Part shown: positions 26,566 through 34,088 of the stretch, piece by piece
How positions within the stretch are numbered: position 1 is the stretch's first letter
Layout of the letters: every line of letters starts with the position of its first letter
Assembly: GCA_905478765.1 (NCBI GenBank)
Contig: CAJQJY010000004.1
Coordinates: forward strand, 1 to 64,000
DNA from: an uncultured Flavobacteriales bacterium
GTDB taxonomy: Bacteria; Bacteroidota; Bacteroidia; Flavobacteriales; BACL11
Direction of reading: 5' to 3'
Length of the DNA: 64,000 nucleotides
The notes under the pieces: model-generated
Databases searched by the model: none
Seen by the model: the letters and a program-made list of their open reading frames with translations, nothing else
Told to the model about the DNA's origin: nothing
Position numbers and translations under genes: made by a program

Positions 26566-27612
26566 CTATCTAAAACTCCAATCGTAAGTGTGTAAGTTTT
26601 CTGCTGAGTGTCTTAGTAAATCAATTGCTCCTCTTACATCCTCTTTGTGTACCATTTCAATAGATTGATGTATGTGTCTTGTTGGTATAGAAACTGCGCC
26701 CGCAATACATCCTCCTGGATTCATTCTTTGTATTCCTGCTGTATCTGTTCCTCCTGCAGGTAATATTTCTAATTGTGTTTTCATCTTCTTCTTTTTAGAT
26801 AGCTCCTTCATGTATTTTACCATTCTATAATCACAAACAGTAGCAGAGTCCATCACTTTAATACAAGCCCCCCCACCCAAAGCAGAAACTTGTTCTTGTT
26901 TTGTGCTCCCTGGAGTGTCCCAAGCAATAGTTGTATCTAAACCAAAACCAAAATCAGGGTTTATGTCCATAGAAGAAACATTTGCCCCTCTAATTCCAAT
27001 CTCCTCTTGCACAGTAAACACTCCATACACATCATAAGGGGGTGTTTCTTTCATTTCACGGAACATCTCAATTAAAATAAAAACAGATACTCTATTATCT
27101 AGCGATTTACAATTTATACAGTCGCCCATTTCAATTAATTCACTACTTCTAGTAATGGTGTCACCAACTGAAATGATTTTATCTAATTCTTTTTTTGATC
27201 TTCCTGTGTCAATAAAATAATCTTTAATAGTAGGTGTTTTTGCTCTATCTGCAGCATTCATTAAATGGATTGGCTTACCTCCCATCACTCCAATTATATC
27301 TTCTTTACCGTGTATAATTACTCTTTGGGCAGTTAAAGTTTTTGGATCAAAACCACCTAAAGTATGAAAATAAACAAATCCTTTATCATCAACATGAGTA
27401 ACAATAAAGCCAATCTCATCCATGTGAGCGCCAATCATTACTCGTTTTCCTTCTTTTCCTTTTTTTATTGCCACAACATTTCCCATGTTGTCTATTCTTA
27501 TCTCGTCTACTAAGGGCTCTACCTCTCTTAGTACAATTTCTCTTACTCTTTGTTCGTGTCCTGGCGCTCCTGCAACCTTACAAATTTCTGCTAATAATTC
27601 TGTATTTATCAT
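26566..27612 (-). CDS. M42-family metallo-aminopeptidase
   Basis: A 348-residue cytosolic peptidase of the glutamyl/deblocking aminopeptidase family (M42, sometimes mislabelled endoglucanase). The di-metal ligands are in GAHMDEIGFIV, in FTVQEEIGIRGA with the catalytic Glu pair, in LDTTIAWDTPG, and in the C-terminal TRHIHQSIEMVH. Such enzymes form large tetrahedral complexes that trim peptides. It is the last gene of the acpP-fabF-rnc-IPExxxVDY-pyk run, 9 bp after pyk. Confidence 0.93.
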   Translation of the reverse strand: MINTELLAEICKVAGAPGHEQRVREIVLREVEPLVDEIRIDNMGNVVAIKKGKEGKRVMIGAHMDEIGFIVTHVDDKGFVYFHTLGGFDPKTLTAQRVIIHGKEDIIGVMGGKPIHLMNAADRAKTPTIKDYFIDTGRSKKELDKIISVGDTITRSSELIEMGDCINCKSLDNRVSVFILIEMFREMKETPPYDVYGVFTVQEEIGIRGANVSSMDINPDFGFGLDTTIAWDTPGSTKQEQVSALGGGACIKVMDSATVCDYRMVKYMKELSKKKKMKTQLEILPAGGTDTAGIQRMNPGGCIAGAVSIPTRHIHQSIEMVHKEDVRGAIDLLRHSAENLHTYDWSFR

Positions 27613-27621
27613 TTTTGGTGT

Positions 27622-29037
27622 TTATTTAACCTTACTAATTTTCATCATGTTTGTCATGCCCATATCTTTAGCGGGCATACTCGCCAAATTTACAACTAAA
27701 TCACCTTTTTTAAGGTATTTACCTCCTTTTAATATTTCTTTTGTTTCTCTAATGGTTTGATCAGTTGTTGTTCCTCTGTCATAATAGAACCCCTGAACTC
27801 CCCAAACTAAACTAAGTGTATTTAAAATCGTATGATTATTGGTGAAAGCATAAATAAAAGCTTGGGGCCTAAAACTTGAAGTTTTAATGCTATTAAAGCC
27901 AGAATAAGTAATTGAAATTATTGCTTTAGCGTTTGTGTTTTCCGCAATATCACAAGCATGAGAGCAGATAGCATTGCTCAACAATCTACTGTTATTTATC
28001 AATGGCCTAACTACTTTATTCTGAGAAATACTATGCTCACTCGCTTCGATATCCCTAATAATTTCCCTCATTGTATCTACTGCTTTCAACGGATGTTTCC
28101 CTATCGATGTTTCTCCAGAAAGCATTACCGCGTCGGCCCCGTCAATTACTGAGTTAGCAACATCATTAACTTCTGCTCGTGTAGCTGTTGGACTTTCAAG
28201 CATGCTTTCGAGCATTTGTGTTGCAATAACGACTGGCCTAGCATTTATAATGCATTTGTTTACTATCATCTTTTGATATACAGGAACTTTCTGAGGAGGG
28301 ACTTCAACGCCCAAATCACCTCTAGCAACCATTATTGCGTCGGCTACATTAATAATTTCATCTATATTTTTTATTGCTTCAGGTTTTTCAATCTTAGCAA
28401 TTACCTTGTGGGGTAAGTTTCTTTTTGCAATTATCTCCTTCAGAATACGAATATCATCAGCCTTTCTTACAAATGAAAGTCCAACCCATTCAATTTTTTC
28501 TGACAACACAAACTCTAAATCTTCTTTGTCTTTTTTGGTAAGACAAGGAAGAGAGATTGGCGTATTGGGTAAGTTTACGCCTTTTCTTGATTGCAAGGAC
28601 CCTCCAAAAACTACTTTTAAAACTACCGTGTCTTTTTTATTTGTACTAACTACCTTAAGTGTTAATTTTCCGTCATCTAACAATACTTTATCTTCTACAT
28701 TAACATCTTTTGCAAAATTCTGGTAGTTGATGTAAATGCAGTCTTTTTTATCTTTAGTGCTAAAAATCACTTGATTCCCTTTGACAAGATTTATTGGATT
28801 TTTAAATTCTCCAACTCTGATTTTTGGTCCTTGTAGGTCCGCTAAAATTGCAGTATGAACATGCAATTCTTGGTTAATTTCTTTAATATTTGAAATTATC
28901 TCTATTGCGTCATCATGGGTTAAATGAGAGAAATTTAACCTACAAACATTCACCCCTTTACTAATAATTTTCTTCAGGATTGCTTTTGAAGAAGTCGCTG
29001 GACCAATTGTTGCTATTATTTTAGTTTTTCTTATCAT
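27622..29037 (-). CDS. pyk: Pyruvate kinase
   Basis: Final step of glycolysis, phosphoenolpyruvate plus ADP to pyruvate plus ATP. The 471-residue protein starts MIRKTKIIATIGPAT and has CRLNFSHLTHDDA. The catalytic lysine signature is VIAKIEKPEAIKNID, the metal/PEP site is MVARGDLGVEVP, and VMLSGETSIGKHPL is also present. It overlaps the upstream IPExxxVDY-family gene by 17 bp, and the M42 peptidase follows. With pgk it gives the window two lower-glycolysis enzymes. Confidence 0.98.
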   Translation of the reverse strand: MIRKTKIIATIGPATSSKAILKKIISKGVNVCRLNFSHLTHDDAIEIISNIKEINQELHVHTAILADLQGPKIRVGEFKNPINLVKGNQVIFSTKDKKDCIYINYQNFAKDVNVEDKVLLDDGKLTLKVVSTNKKDTVVLKVVFGGSLQSRKGVNLPNTPISLPCLTKKDKEDLEFVLSEKIEWVGLSFVRKADDIRILKEIIAKRNLPHKVIAKIEKPEAIKNIDEIINVADAIMVARGDLGVEVPPQKVPVYQKMIVNKCIINARPVVIATQMLESMLESPTATRAEVNDVANSVIDGADAVMLSGETSIGKHPLKAVDTMREIIRDIEASEHSISQNKVVRPLINNSRLLSNAICSHACDIAENTNAKAIISITYSGFNSIKTSSFRPQAFIYAFTNNHTILNTLSLVWGVQGFYYDRGTTTDQTIRETKEILKGGKYLKKGDLVVNLASMPAKDMGMTNMMKISKVK

Positions 29038-29440
29038 GTATTATAAATCTATCACTATTTTTAATTTTTTCTAAGTCTAGTTCAAACACCAAAAGTATGT
29101 CATTTATTGCTCTTAATTTGATTAAAAATGACTCTTTTTTATCACACCAAAAGTCATCTTTAATCACTAAAAAGTAATTTACACTTTTTTGTGATGGAAT
29201 TAAGTAACCCCTCTTAGTTCTGTTAGCGAGAAGGTTAATCTGTGCTCCGCTTTCAGTTATAGTTTTATATCTAGGAAATAATAATTCATCTGTGATCGAG
29301 TGCTCATCAGTCATTTCAAAATTTAATAAAAGTGCGTCATTTAAATTCCAGCACAGTTTATACGCTTTGCAATGGCTGTTTATTGCTAAAACAACAAATT
29401 CAAATTCTTGATCACATTCTAATGTGTAGTGCATTTTCAT
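29021..29440 (-). CDS. IPExxxVDY-family protein
   Basis: A 139-residue protein found in Bacteroidota between rnc and pyk. The family name motif appears here as IPSQKSVNYFLVI at about residues 84-96, a variant of IPExxxVDY. The composition is mixed alpha/beta, with no signal peptide or membrane segment. Function is unknown. Its fixed position in the fatty-acid/RNase III/pyruvate kinase operon suggests a housekeeping role, but that is inference. It overlaps pyk by 17 bp and starts 5 bp after the rnc stop. Confidence 0.8.
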   Translation of the reverse strand: MKMHYTLECDQEFEFVVLAINSHCKAYKLCWNLNDALLLNFEMTDEHSITDELLFPRYKTITESGAQINLLANRTKRGYLIPSQKSVNYFLVIKDDFWCDKKESFLIKLRAINDILLVFELDLEKIKNSDRFIIHDKKN

Positions 29441-29445
29441 TAGGG

Positions 29446-30135
29446 CTAAAATACAATTTTATAAGCTTTTTTGGCTGCTTTTTGTTCGGCTTCCTTTTTT
29501 GATGATCCCCCTGCTTCTGCAATTTTATTTTTATTAAAATAAATTGCAATTAAAAATTCTTTCTTATGATCAGGCCCTTCTTGTTTTTCCACCTTATACT
29601 CCATATTTATATTCTTCTTTTGGGAATATTTTAACAGTTTACTCTTAAAATCTGTATCTGATAATTCATTTAAAAACTCTGAGGTATAAATATGCTTTTG
29701 AACAAATAAGTTTGTTTTACCAAAACCTTTATCTATATAGATTGCGCCTAAAATTGCCTCCAAAGTATTTCCAAAAACACTAAGAGGTATTTTATTCAAT
29801 TTACTTTTAATCTCTTGAGCTGGAATTAACTTTTTACCAACCAGGTTCAAGTGTCTTCTTCCTACAATTATTGCTCTTTTTTGAGACAAAAAACCCTCTG
29901 CTTCATTTGGATAATCATTAAACAATGCTTCTGAAACTATAGAGGATAGAATCGCATCACCTAGGAATTCTAATCTCTCGTTATGATTGTTCTTATTGGA
30001 AGATTTATGAATAAATGCTTGTTTATAAATTTCATTTTCAGAATTATAACCTAGTAATTCGGATAAAAAAAGCTCACCTTTATTTTTAAAAGTGAGCTTT
30101 GATATTATTGTTTTAAATAAGCTTATGATTCGTAT
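29446..30135 (-). CDS. rnc: Ribonuclease III with no canonical start codon (ATA proposed)
   Basis: Double-strand RNA endonuclease. The frame contains the catalytic signature NERLEFLGDAILSSIV, preceded by LFLSELLGYN and YKQAFIHKSS. The C-terminal double-stranded RNA-binding domain has KKEFLIAIYFNKNKIAEAGG and KKEAEQKAAKKAY. The first in-frame ATG/GTG/TTG is TTG 29925, which would delete the catalytic signature. Upstream the frame stays open only to TAA 30141-30139 and offers ATA 30135, ATC 30129 and ATA 30126. ATA 30135 gives 229 residues, normal for the family, and overlaps the fabF stop. A terminator-like hairpin lies in codons 12-24. The exact start is uncertain, and an undetected indel is possible. 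Confidence 0.82.
   Translation of the reverse strand: MRIISLFKTIISKLTFKNKGELFLSELLGYNSENEIYKQAFIHKSSNKNNHNERLEFLGDAILSSIVSEALFNDYPNEAEGFLSQKRAIIVGRRHLNLVGKKLIPAQEIKSKLNKIPLSVFGNTLEAILGAIYIDKGFGKTNLFVQKHIYTSEFLNELSDTDFKSKLLKYSQKKNINMEYKVEKQEGPDHKKEFLIAIYFNKNKIAEAGGSSKKEAEQKAAKKAYKIVF
30065..30100 (-). terminator. Intrinsic-terminator-like hairpin inside the 5' coding region of rnc
   Basis: On the minus strand AAAGCTCACTTTT pairs with AAAGGTGAGCTTT (13 bp, one G-U) around a 6-nt AAAAAT loop. It is followed by seven T in all (bases 30071-30065). It sits 23 nt after the fabF stop and overlaps codons 12-24 of rnc. It could attenuate transcription after acpP-fabF, or be an RNase III site for autoregulation. 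Confidence 0.65.
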
Positions 30136-31376
30136 TTTTTAAATAGCAAAGAGGCGTTATGTCCTCCAAATCCAAAAGTATTAGTAAGCGCATAATTAAT
30201 TTTTCTTTTTTGTGCTGTATTAAGTGTTAAATTCAACTTATTGTCAATATTTGAATCATATGTTTTATGATTTATTGTAGGAGGAATGGTGTTGTTTTTT
30301 ACGGCCATTATACAAGCAATAGACTCAATTACTCCAGCAGCACCCAAAAGATGACCTGTCATTGATTTAGTTGAGCTAATATTTAAATTATATGCATGCT
30401 GTCCAAATAAATCCTTAATTGCCTTTGTTTCCGCAATATCTCCAAGGGGCGTAGATGTTCCATGAACATTTACATAATCAATATCTGTAACATCAACACC
30501 AGCGTCTTCAATAGCTATTTTCATTACGTTTCTTGCACCTAATCCTTCTGGGTGTGGAGCTGTAATATGATGTGCATCTGCTGTTAATCCTCCCCCAACT
30601 ACTTCTGCATAAATTGTTGCTCCCCTTTTTATTGCATGCTCATATTCCTCCAGCACAATTGCTCCAGCCCCTTCTCCCATTACAAAGCCATCCCTATCTT
30701 TATCAAATGGGCGAGACGCTGATTGTGGGTCATCATTACGTGTTGATAGAGCCATCATTGCGTTAAAACCTCCCATTCCTGTTTCAAAAATACAAGCCTC
30801 AGAACCACCAGCAATAAAAATATCTGCCTTATTCCATTTAATATAATTAAATGCGTCAATTAATGCATTTGTTGATGAGGCGCAAGCTGAAACAGTAGTA
30901 AAGTTTGGACCTCTAAAACCATATTTTATTGAAATATGACCAGCAGGAATATCAGAGATTAATTTTGGAATAAAAAATGGACTATATCTAGGAATTCCAC
31001 TCCCCTTTGCAAAATCAGAAGCTTCTTGTTGAAATGTTTTCATTCCTCCAATCCCAGAACCCCAAATAACTCCAGCTCTATCTAAATCTATACCCTCAAT
31101 ATTTAAATGCGAATCATTTATTGCCTCATCGGCTACAACCATAGCATACTGGCAAAAAGGATCCATTTTTCTTGCTACTTTTTTGTGTAAAAAATTAGTA
31201 ACTTCAAAATCTTTTAGCTCGCAAGCAAATTGTGTTTTAAAATTTGAGGCATCAAAATTTGTGATTGGTGCGGCACCACTCACTCCATCAACTAATGATT
31301 TCCAATAATCTTGTAAATTGTTACCTATAGGAGTTAGGGCTCCTATTCCTGTAACAACTACTCTTCTGCTTTTCAT
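30123..31376 (-). CDS. fabF: Beta-ketoacyl-ACP synthase II
   Basis: Condensing enzyme of type II fatty-acid synthesis that extends acyl-ACP with malonyl-ACP. The 417-residue protein has the nucleophile C165 in TVSACASSTNALIDAF, the first histidine in NVHGTSTPLGD, the lysine/histidine block SSTKSMTGHLLGAAGV, and the final GFGGHNASLLF. It starts 6 bp after acpP on the minus strand, the classical pairing. Its stop codon overlaps the presumed 5' end of rnc. Confidence 0.97.
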   Translation of the reverse strand: MKSRRVVVTGIGALTPIGNNLQDYWKSLVDGVSGAAPITNFDASNFKTQFACELKDFEVTNFLHKKVARKMDPFCQYAMVVADEAINDSHLNIEGIDLDRAGVIWGSGIGGMKTFQQEASDFAKGSGIPRYSPFFIPKLISDIPAGHISIKYGFRGPNFTTVSACASSTNALIDAFNYIKWNKADIFIAGGSEACIFETGMGGFNAMMALSTRNDDPQSASRPFDKDRDGFVMGEGAGAIVLEEYEHAIKRGATIYAEVVGGGLTADAHHITAPHPEGLGARNVMKIAIEDAGVDVTDIDYVNVHGTSTPLGDIAETKAIKDLFGQHAYNLNISSTKSMTGHLLGAAGVIESIACIMAVKNNTIPPTINHKTYDSNIDNKLNLTLNTAQKRKINYALTNTFGFGGHNASLLFKKYES

Positions 31377-31382
31377 GTTTAG

Positions 31383-31619
31383 TTAGGCTTTCGCTTCTTC
31401 AATAAAAGAAACGGCATCACCAACTGTTGCAATTGCTTCAGCCTTATCGTCTGGAATTTGAATGTCAAATTCTTTTTCGAACTCCATAATAAGTTCTACT
31501 GTATCTAAAGAATCTGCTCCTAAATCATTTGTAAAACTTGCGGTAGCTGTTACCTCACTAGCATCAACTCCTAGGTTATCAATAATAATTGCTTTTACTG
31601 TTTCTGCTATATCTGACAT
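31383..31619 (-). CDS. acpP: Acyl carrier protein
   Basis: A 78-residue acidic protein that carries growing acyl chains on a 4'-phosphopantetheine arm. The attachment serine is S37 in [15 protein letters not shown]. It leads the operon acpP-fabF-rnc-IPExxxVDY-pyk-M42 peptidase and is divergent from purN across 121 bp. It also supplies the octanoyl-ACP used by LipB in this window. Confidence 0.97.
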   Translation of the reverse strand: MSDIAETVKAIIIDNLGVDASEVTATASFTNDLGADSLDTVELIMEFEKEFDIQIPDDKAEAIATVGDAVSFIEEAKA

Positions 31620-31740
31620 GTTAATATTTTTTTAGTTAATAAGGTGCAAATAAAACTATAATATAAAGAATTTGCAAACTTTCTTATTTTCTATTTTAAC
31701 ATCTGTTTGTTTATACTATTTTTGATAAAAATTTTAAGCA

Positions 31741-32310
31741 GTGAAAAAGTTAGCAATTTTTGGTTCTGGAGCGGGAAGTAATGCTGAGAATATTTGTGAT
31801 TATTTCAACAAATCATCTGATATTAAGGTGGTGATGATGTGTACAAATAGAAAAAATGCGTTTATTATAGAAAGAGCTAAAAAATTGAATATTCCAATGG
31901 TAATTATATCAAAAACTGAGCTTGAAAATTTTGATGATTTAGCTAAAATACTGGAAAAATATAAGGTTGATTATATTATTTTAGCTGGGTTTTTATTAAA
32001 AATACCTTCAAAAATGCTTGAAAAGTACCAAAATAAGATTATTAATATTCACCCCTCTTTACTACCTAAATATGGCGGAAAGGGGATGTATGGGAAAAAT
32101 ATTTATAAAGCAGTTTTAGAAAACAAAGAAGTTGAAAGTGGAATTAGTATCCATTTTGTAAATCAAAATTATGATGAGGGGGAGATTATTTTCCAAGAAA
32201 GTTTTATTCTTTCTCCTGATGAAAGCTTAAATAGTTTAACTACTAAGGTTCACGAATTAGAACAATCTTTATTTCCTAAAATTATTGAAAAAACATTATT
32301 TTCCTTATGA
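31741..32310 (+). CDS. purN: Phosphoribosylglycinamide formyltransferase (GTG start)
   Basis: Third step of purine synthesis, formyl transfer from 10-formyl-THF to GAR. The 189-residue protein has IFGSGAGSNAENI at the N-terminus, the catalytic block INIHPSLLPKYGGKGMYG with the conserved Asn/His, and SGISIHFVNQNYDEGEII with the catalytic Asp. GTG 31741 is the only start giving the full first strand. It overlaps rnhA by 4 bp (ATGA). A TATTTTTG box at 31717-31724 lies 16 nt before the start. Confidence 0.94.
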   Translation: MKKLAIFGSGAGSNAENICDYFNKSSDIKVVMMCTNRKNAFIIERAKKLNIPMVIISKTELENFDDLAKILEKYKVDYIILAGFLLKIPSKMLEKYQNKIINIHPSLLPKYGGKGMYGKNIYKAVLENKEVESGISIHFVNQNYDEGEIIFQESFILSPDESLNSLTTKVHELEQSLFPKIIEKTLFSL

Positions 32311-32786
32311 GTATAATTATTTATACTGATGGCTCTGCTAAAGGAAATCCTGGAAATGGTGGTTATGGAATTGTAATGTTGAGTGGTAGTTTCCGTAAAG
32401 AATTAAAGCAAGGGTTTAAGTTGACCACCAACAATAGAATGGAGTTATTGGCTGTGATAATTGCTCTTGAAAGTGTAAAAAAAGAAGATTCTGAAATTAC
32501 AATTTACTCTGACTCAAAATATGTTATTGATTCAGTAGAAAAAAAATGGGTGTTTGGTTGGGAGAAAAAGAACTTCAATAAAAAGAAAAATCCTGATTTA
32601 TGGATTAGATTTCTTAAAGTATATAGAATGCAAAAAGTTTCTTTTATCTGGGTAAAGGGTCATGCTAATGATAAGGAAAATGAAAGGTGTGATTTTTTAG
32701 CGGTTGAAGCTGCTGATAGCCAAATCCTATTAACCGATCACTGGTATGAAAATAATGTGGCTAATAAAGGTAATTCTTTATTTTAA
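32307..32786 (+). CDS. rnhA: Ribonuclease HI
   Basis: Degrades RNA in RNA-DNA hybrids. The 159-residue protein has the DEDD active site: Asp in IYTDGSAKGNPGNGG, Glu in NNRMELLAVI, Asp in TIYSDSKYVID, and the last Asp in CDFLAVEAAD. WVKGHANDKENERCD is the typical late loop. It overlaps purN by 4 bp, and its last 9 bp overlap the convergent PfkB kinase gene. Confidence 0.96.
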   Translation: MSIIIYTDGSAKGNPGNGGYGIVMLSGSFRKELKQGFKLTTNNRMELLAVIIALESVKKEDSEITIYSDSKYVIDSVEKKWVFGWEKKNFNKKKNPDLWIRFLKVYRMQKVSFIWVKGHANDKENERCDFLAVEAADSQILLTDHWYENNVANKGNSLF

Positions 32787-33701
32787 AGGAATATCAAACT
32801 TAACCAAATTAACAAACTCTTTAATTCTTGCGTTAACATCATCCTGATGAATTTCAGTTAACTTCTGTGTTCCAAATTTCTCCACACAAAATGATGCCAT
32901 TGCTGAGCCGTTAATTACTGCCCTCTTCATGTTTTCAAACGAAACATCATTAGTTTGAGCTAAATAACCAATAAATCCTCCCGCAAAAGAGTCTCCTGCT
33001 CCTGTTGGATCAAAAACTTCTTCTAAAGGTAATGCTGGGGCAAAAAACACTTCCTTATTGTTAAATAATAATGCACCATGCTCACCTTTTTTAATTATTA
33101 AATATTTAGGTCCCATTGCTAATATTACTTTTGCTGCTTTAACTAACGAATATTCACCAGAAAGCTGACGCGCCTCTTCATCATTAATAGTAAGAACATC
33201 AACTTCTTTTAGTGCTTCTTTGAGGTCATCCATAAAAAGATCCATCCAAAAATTCATAGTATCCAAAACAATTAATTTTGGCCTTTTTTTCATTTGATCT
33301 AAAACCTTCTTTTGAACTGAAGGCATCAAGTTGCCTAACATTAAAAATTCTGAATCTTTAAATTCTTCTGGCACAATTGGTTCAAAATTTTCTAAAACAT
33401 TAAGCTGAGTGTCAATTGTGTCTCTATTGTTCATGTTATTATGATACTTACCCGACCAGAAAAAAGTTTTCTCACCTTCTTTTATTTGAAGACCTTTAGT
33501 GTTTACATTTTTTTTATTTAACATTTGAATAGTATCTTTAGGAAAATCTTCTCCAACCACAGATACTAAATTTAATTTATTTGTAAAAAAAGATGATGAC
33601 AAGCAAATATATGTTGCTGCCCCTCCAACTATTTTTTCTGTTTTTCCAAAAGGTGTTTCAATCGCGTCGAAAGCTACTGTACCAACTACTAAAATACTCA
33701 T
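32778..33701 (-). CDS. PfkB/ribokinase-family sugar kinase
   Basis: A 307-residue kinase of the ribokinase superfamily. The N-terminal block has IVGGAATYICLSSSFF. The C-terminal signature DPTGAGDSFAGGFIGYL holds the catalytic Asp and the anion hole, and LIIKKGEHGALLFNNKEVF precedes it. Members phosphorylate sugars, nucleosides or adenosine-like substrates, and the specificity cannot be read here. A minus-strand -7 box TATATTTG (33722-33715) lies 13 nt before the ATG. It is convergent with rnhA and divergent from tRNA-Asn. Confidence 0.88.
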   Translation of the reverse strand: MSILVVGTVAFDAIETPFGKTEKIVGGAATYICLSSSFFTNKLNLVSVVGEDFPKDTIQMLNKKNVNTKGLQIKEGEKTFFWSGKYHNNMNNRDTIDTQLNVLENFEPIVPEEFKDSEFLMLGNLMPSVQKKVLDQMKKRPKLIVLDTMNFWMDLFMDDLKEALKEVDVLTINDEEARQLSGEYSLVKAAKVILAMGPKYLIIKKGEHGALLFNNKEVFFAPALPLEEVFDPTGAGDSFAGGFIGYLAQTNDVSFENMKRAVINGSAMASFCVEKFGTQKLTEIHQDDVNARIKEFVNLVKFDIPLK

Positions 33702-33714
33702 AAAAATTTTTTTG

Positions 33715-33722
33715 CAAATATA
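33715..33722 (-). promoter_or_regulatory. -7 element of the PfkB kinase gene
   Basis: It reads TATATTTG then C on the minus strand, 13 nt before the ATG at 33701. It is adjacent to the -33 TTG of the divergent tRNA promoter, so the two promoters are back to back. Confidence 0.5.
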
Positions 33723-33753
33723 TTGTATTATTTAATCCTTTCTTATACTTTTG
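33723..33753 (+). promoter_or_regulatory. Promoter of tRNA-Asn
   Basis: TTG 33723-33725, a 20-nt spacer and TACTTTTG 33746-33753 form a full phylum-type promoter. Initiation is expected about 15 nt before the mature tRNA. Confidence 0.7.
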
Positions 33754-33773
33754 CTGCCGTTTTTAACAAACAC

Positions 33774-33847
33774 TCCTCCTTAGCTCAGCTGGTTAGAGCA
33801 TCTGACTGTTAATCAGAGGGTCCTAGGTTCGAGTCCTAGAGGGGGAG
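33774..33847 (+). tRNA. tRNA-Asn (anticodon GTT)
   Basis: The 74-nt sequence folds as a standard cloverleaf. The acceptor stem pairs TCCTCCT (33774-33780) with AGGGGGA (33840-33846), including one G-U pair. The D stem is GCTC/GAGC, the anticodon stem TCTGA/TCAGA with loop CTGTTAA and anticodon GTT at 33808-33810, and the T arm CTAGG-TTCGAGT-CCTAG. The discriminator base is G33847, and CCA is not encoded. A promoter lies upstream and a terminator hairpin downstream, so it is a single-gene unit. Confidence 0.97.
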
Positions 33848-33862
33848 CAACATATAATGATA

Positions 33863-33896
33863 AAACGGTTATACTTTTATGGTGTAGCCGTTTTTT
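33863..33896 (+). terminator. Intrinsic terminator after tRNA-Asn
   Basis: AAACGGTTATAC (33863-33874) pairs with GTGTAGCCGTTT (33882-33893), 12 bp with two G-U pairs and a 7-nt loop. It runs into six T from 33891. It lies 15 nt after the tRNA. The rest of the gap to 34018 shows nothing recognisable. Confidence 0.75.
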
Positions 33897-34018
33897 AATT
33901 AAAACACTTCGTTCAAACACCCTATGTTATATAGTAGGAGATATTCTTGTGATTATAGGGGGATTAAAAAACCAAAAACAACTAAAAAAATTCTTTCCAT
34001 CTAAAATAAATTTTAAAC

Positions 34019-34050
34019 AAAAAATCCAACTATAAAAGTTGGACTTTTTG
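34019..34050 (-). terminator. Terminator of the beta-propeller gene (possibly bidirectional)
   Basis: TCCAACT (34025-34031) and AGTTGGA (34037-34043) form a 7-bp stem with a 5-nt loop. T-runs follow in both orientations: six A before the stem on the + strand and CTTTTT after it. It lies 40 bp downstream of the minus-strand gene ending at 34089. Confidence 0.7.
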
Positions 34051-34088
34051 CATATTAACCAAAAAATGTGTTTCACTCTTTGATTTTT

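Noticed and set aside
26514-26587. About 23-residue hydrophobic peptide (IILFFLASFVLSFFLYLK) after pheS
   Set aside because: Needs a GTG start or a frameshift from ATG 26514, overlaps the end of the M42 peptidase gene, and has no supporting context. The rest of the 140-bp gap shows nothing.
29446-29925. RNase III starting at TTG 29925
   Set aside because: Would remove the NERLEFLGDA catalytic signature, which is intact in the same frame upstream.
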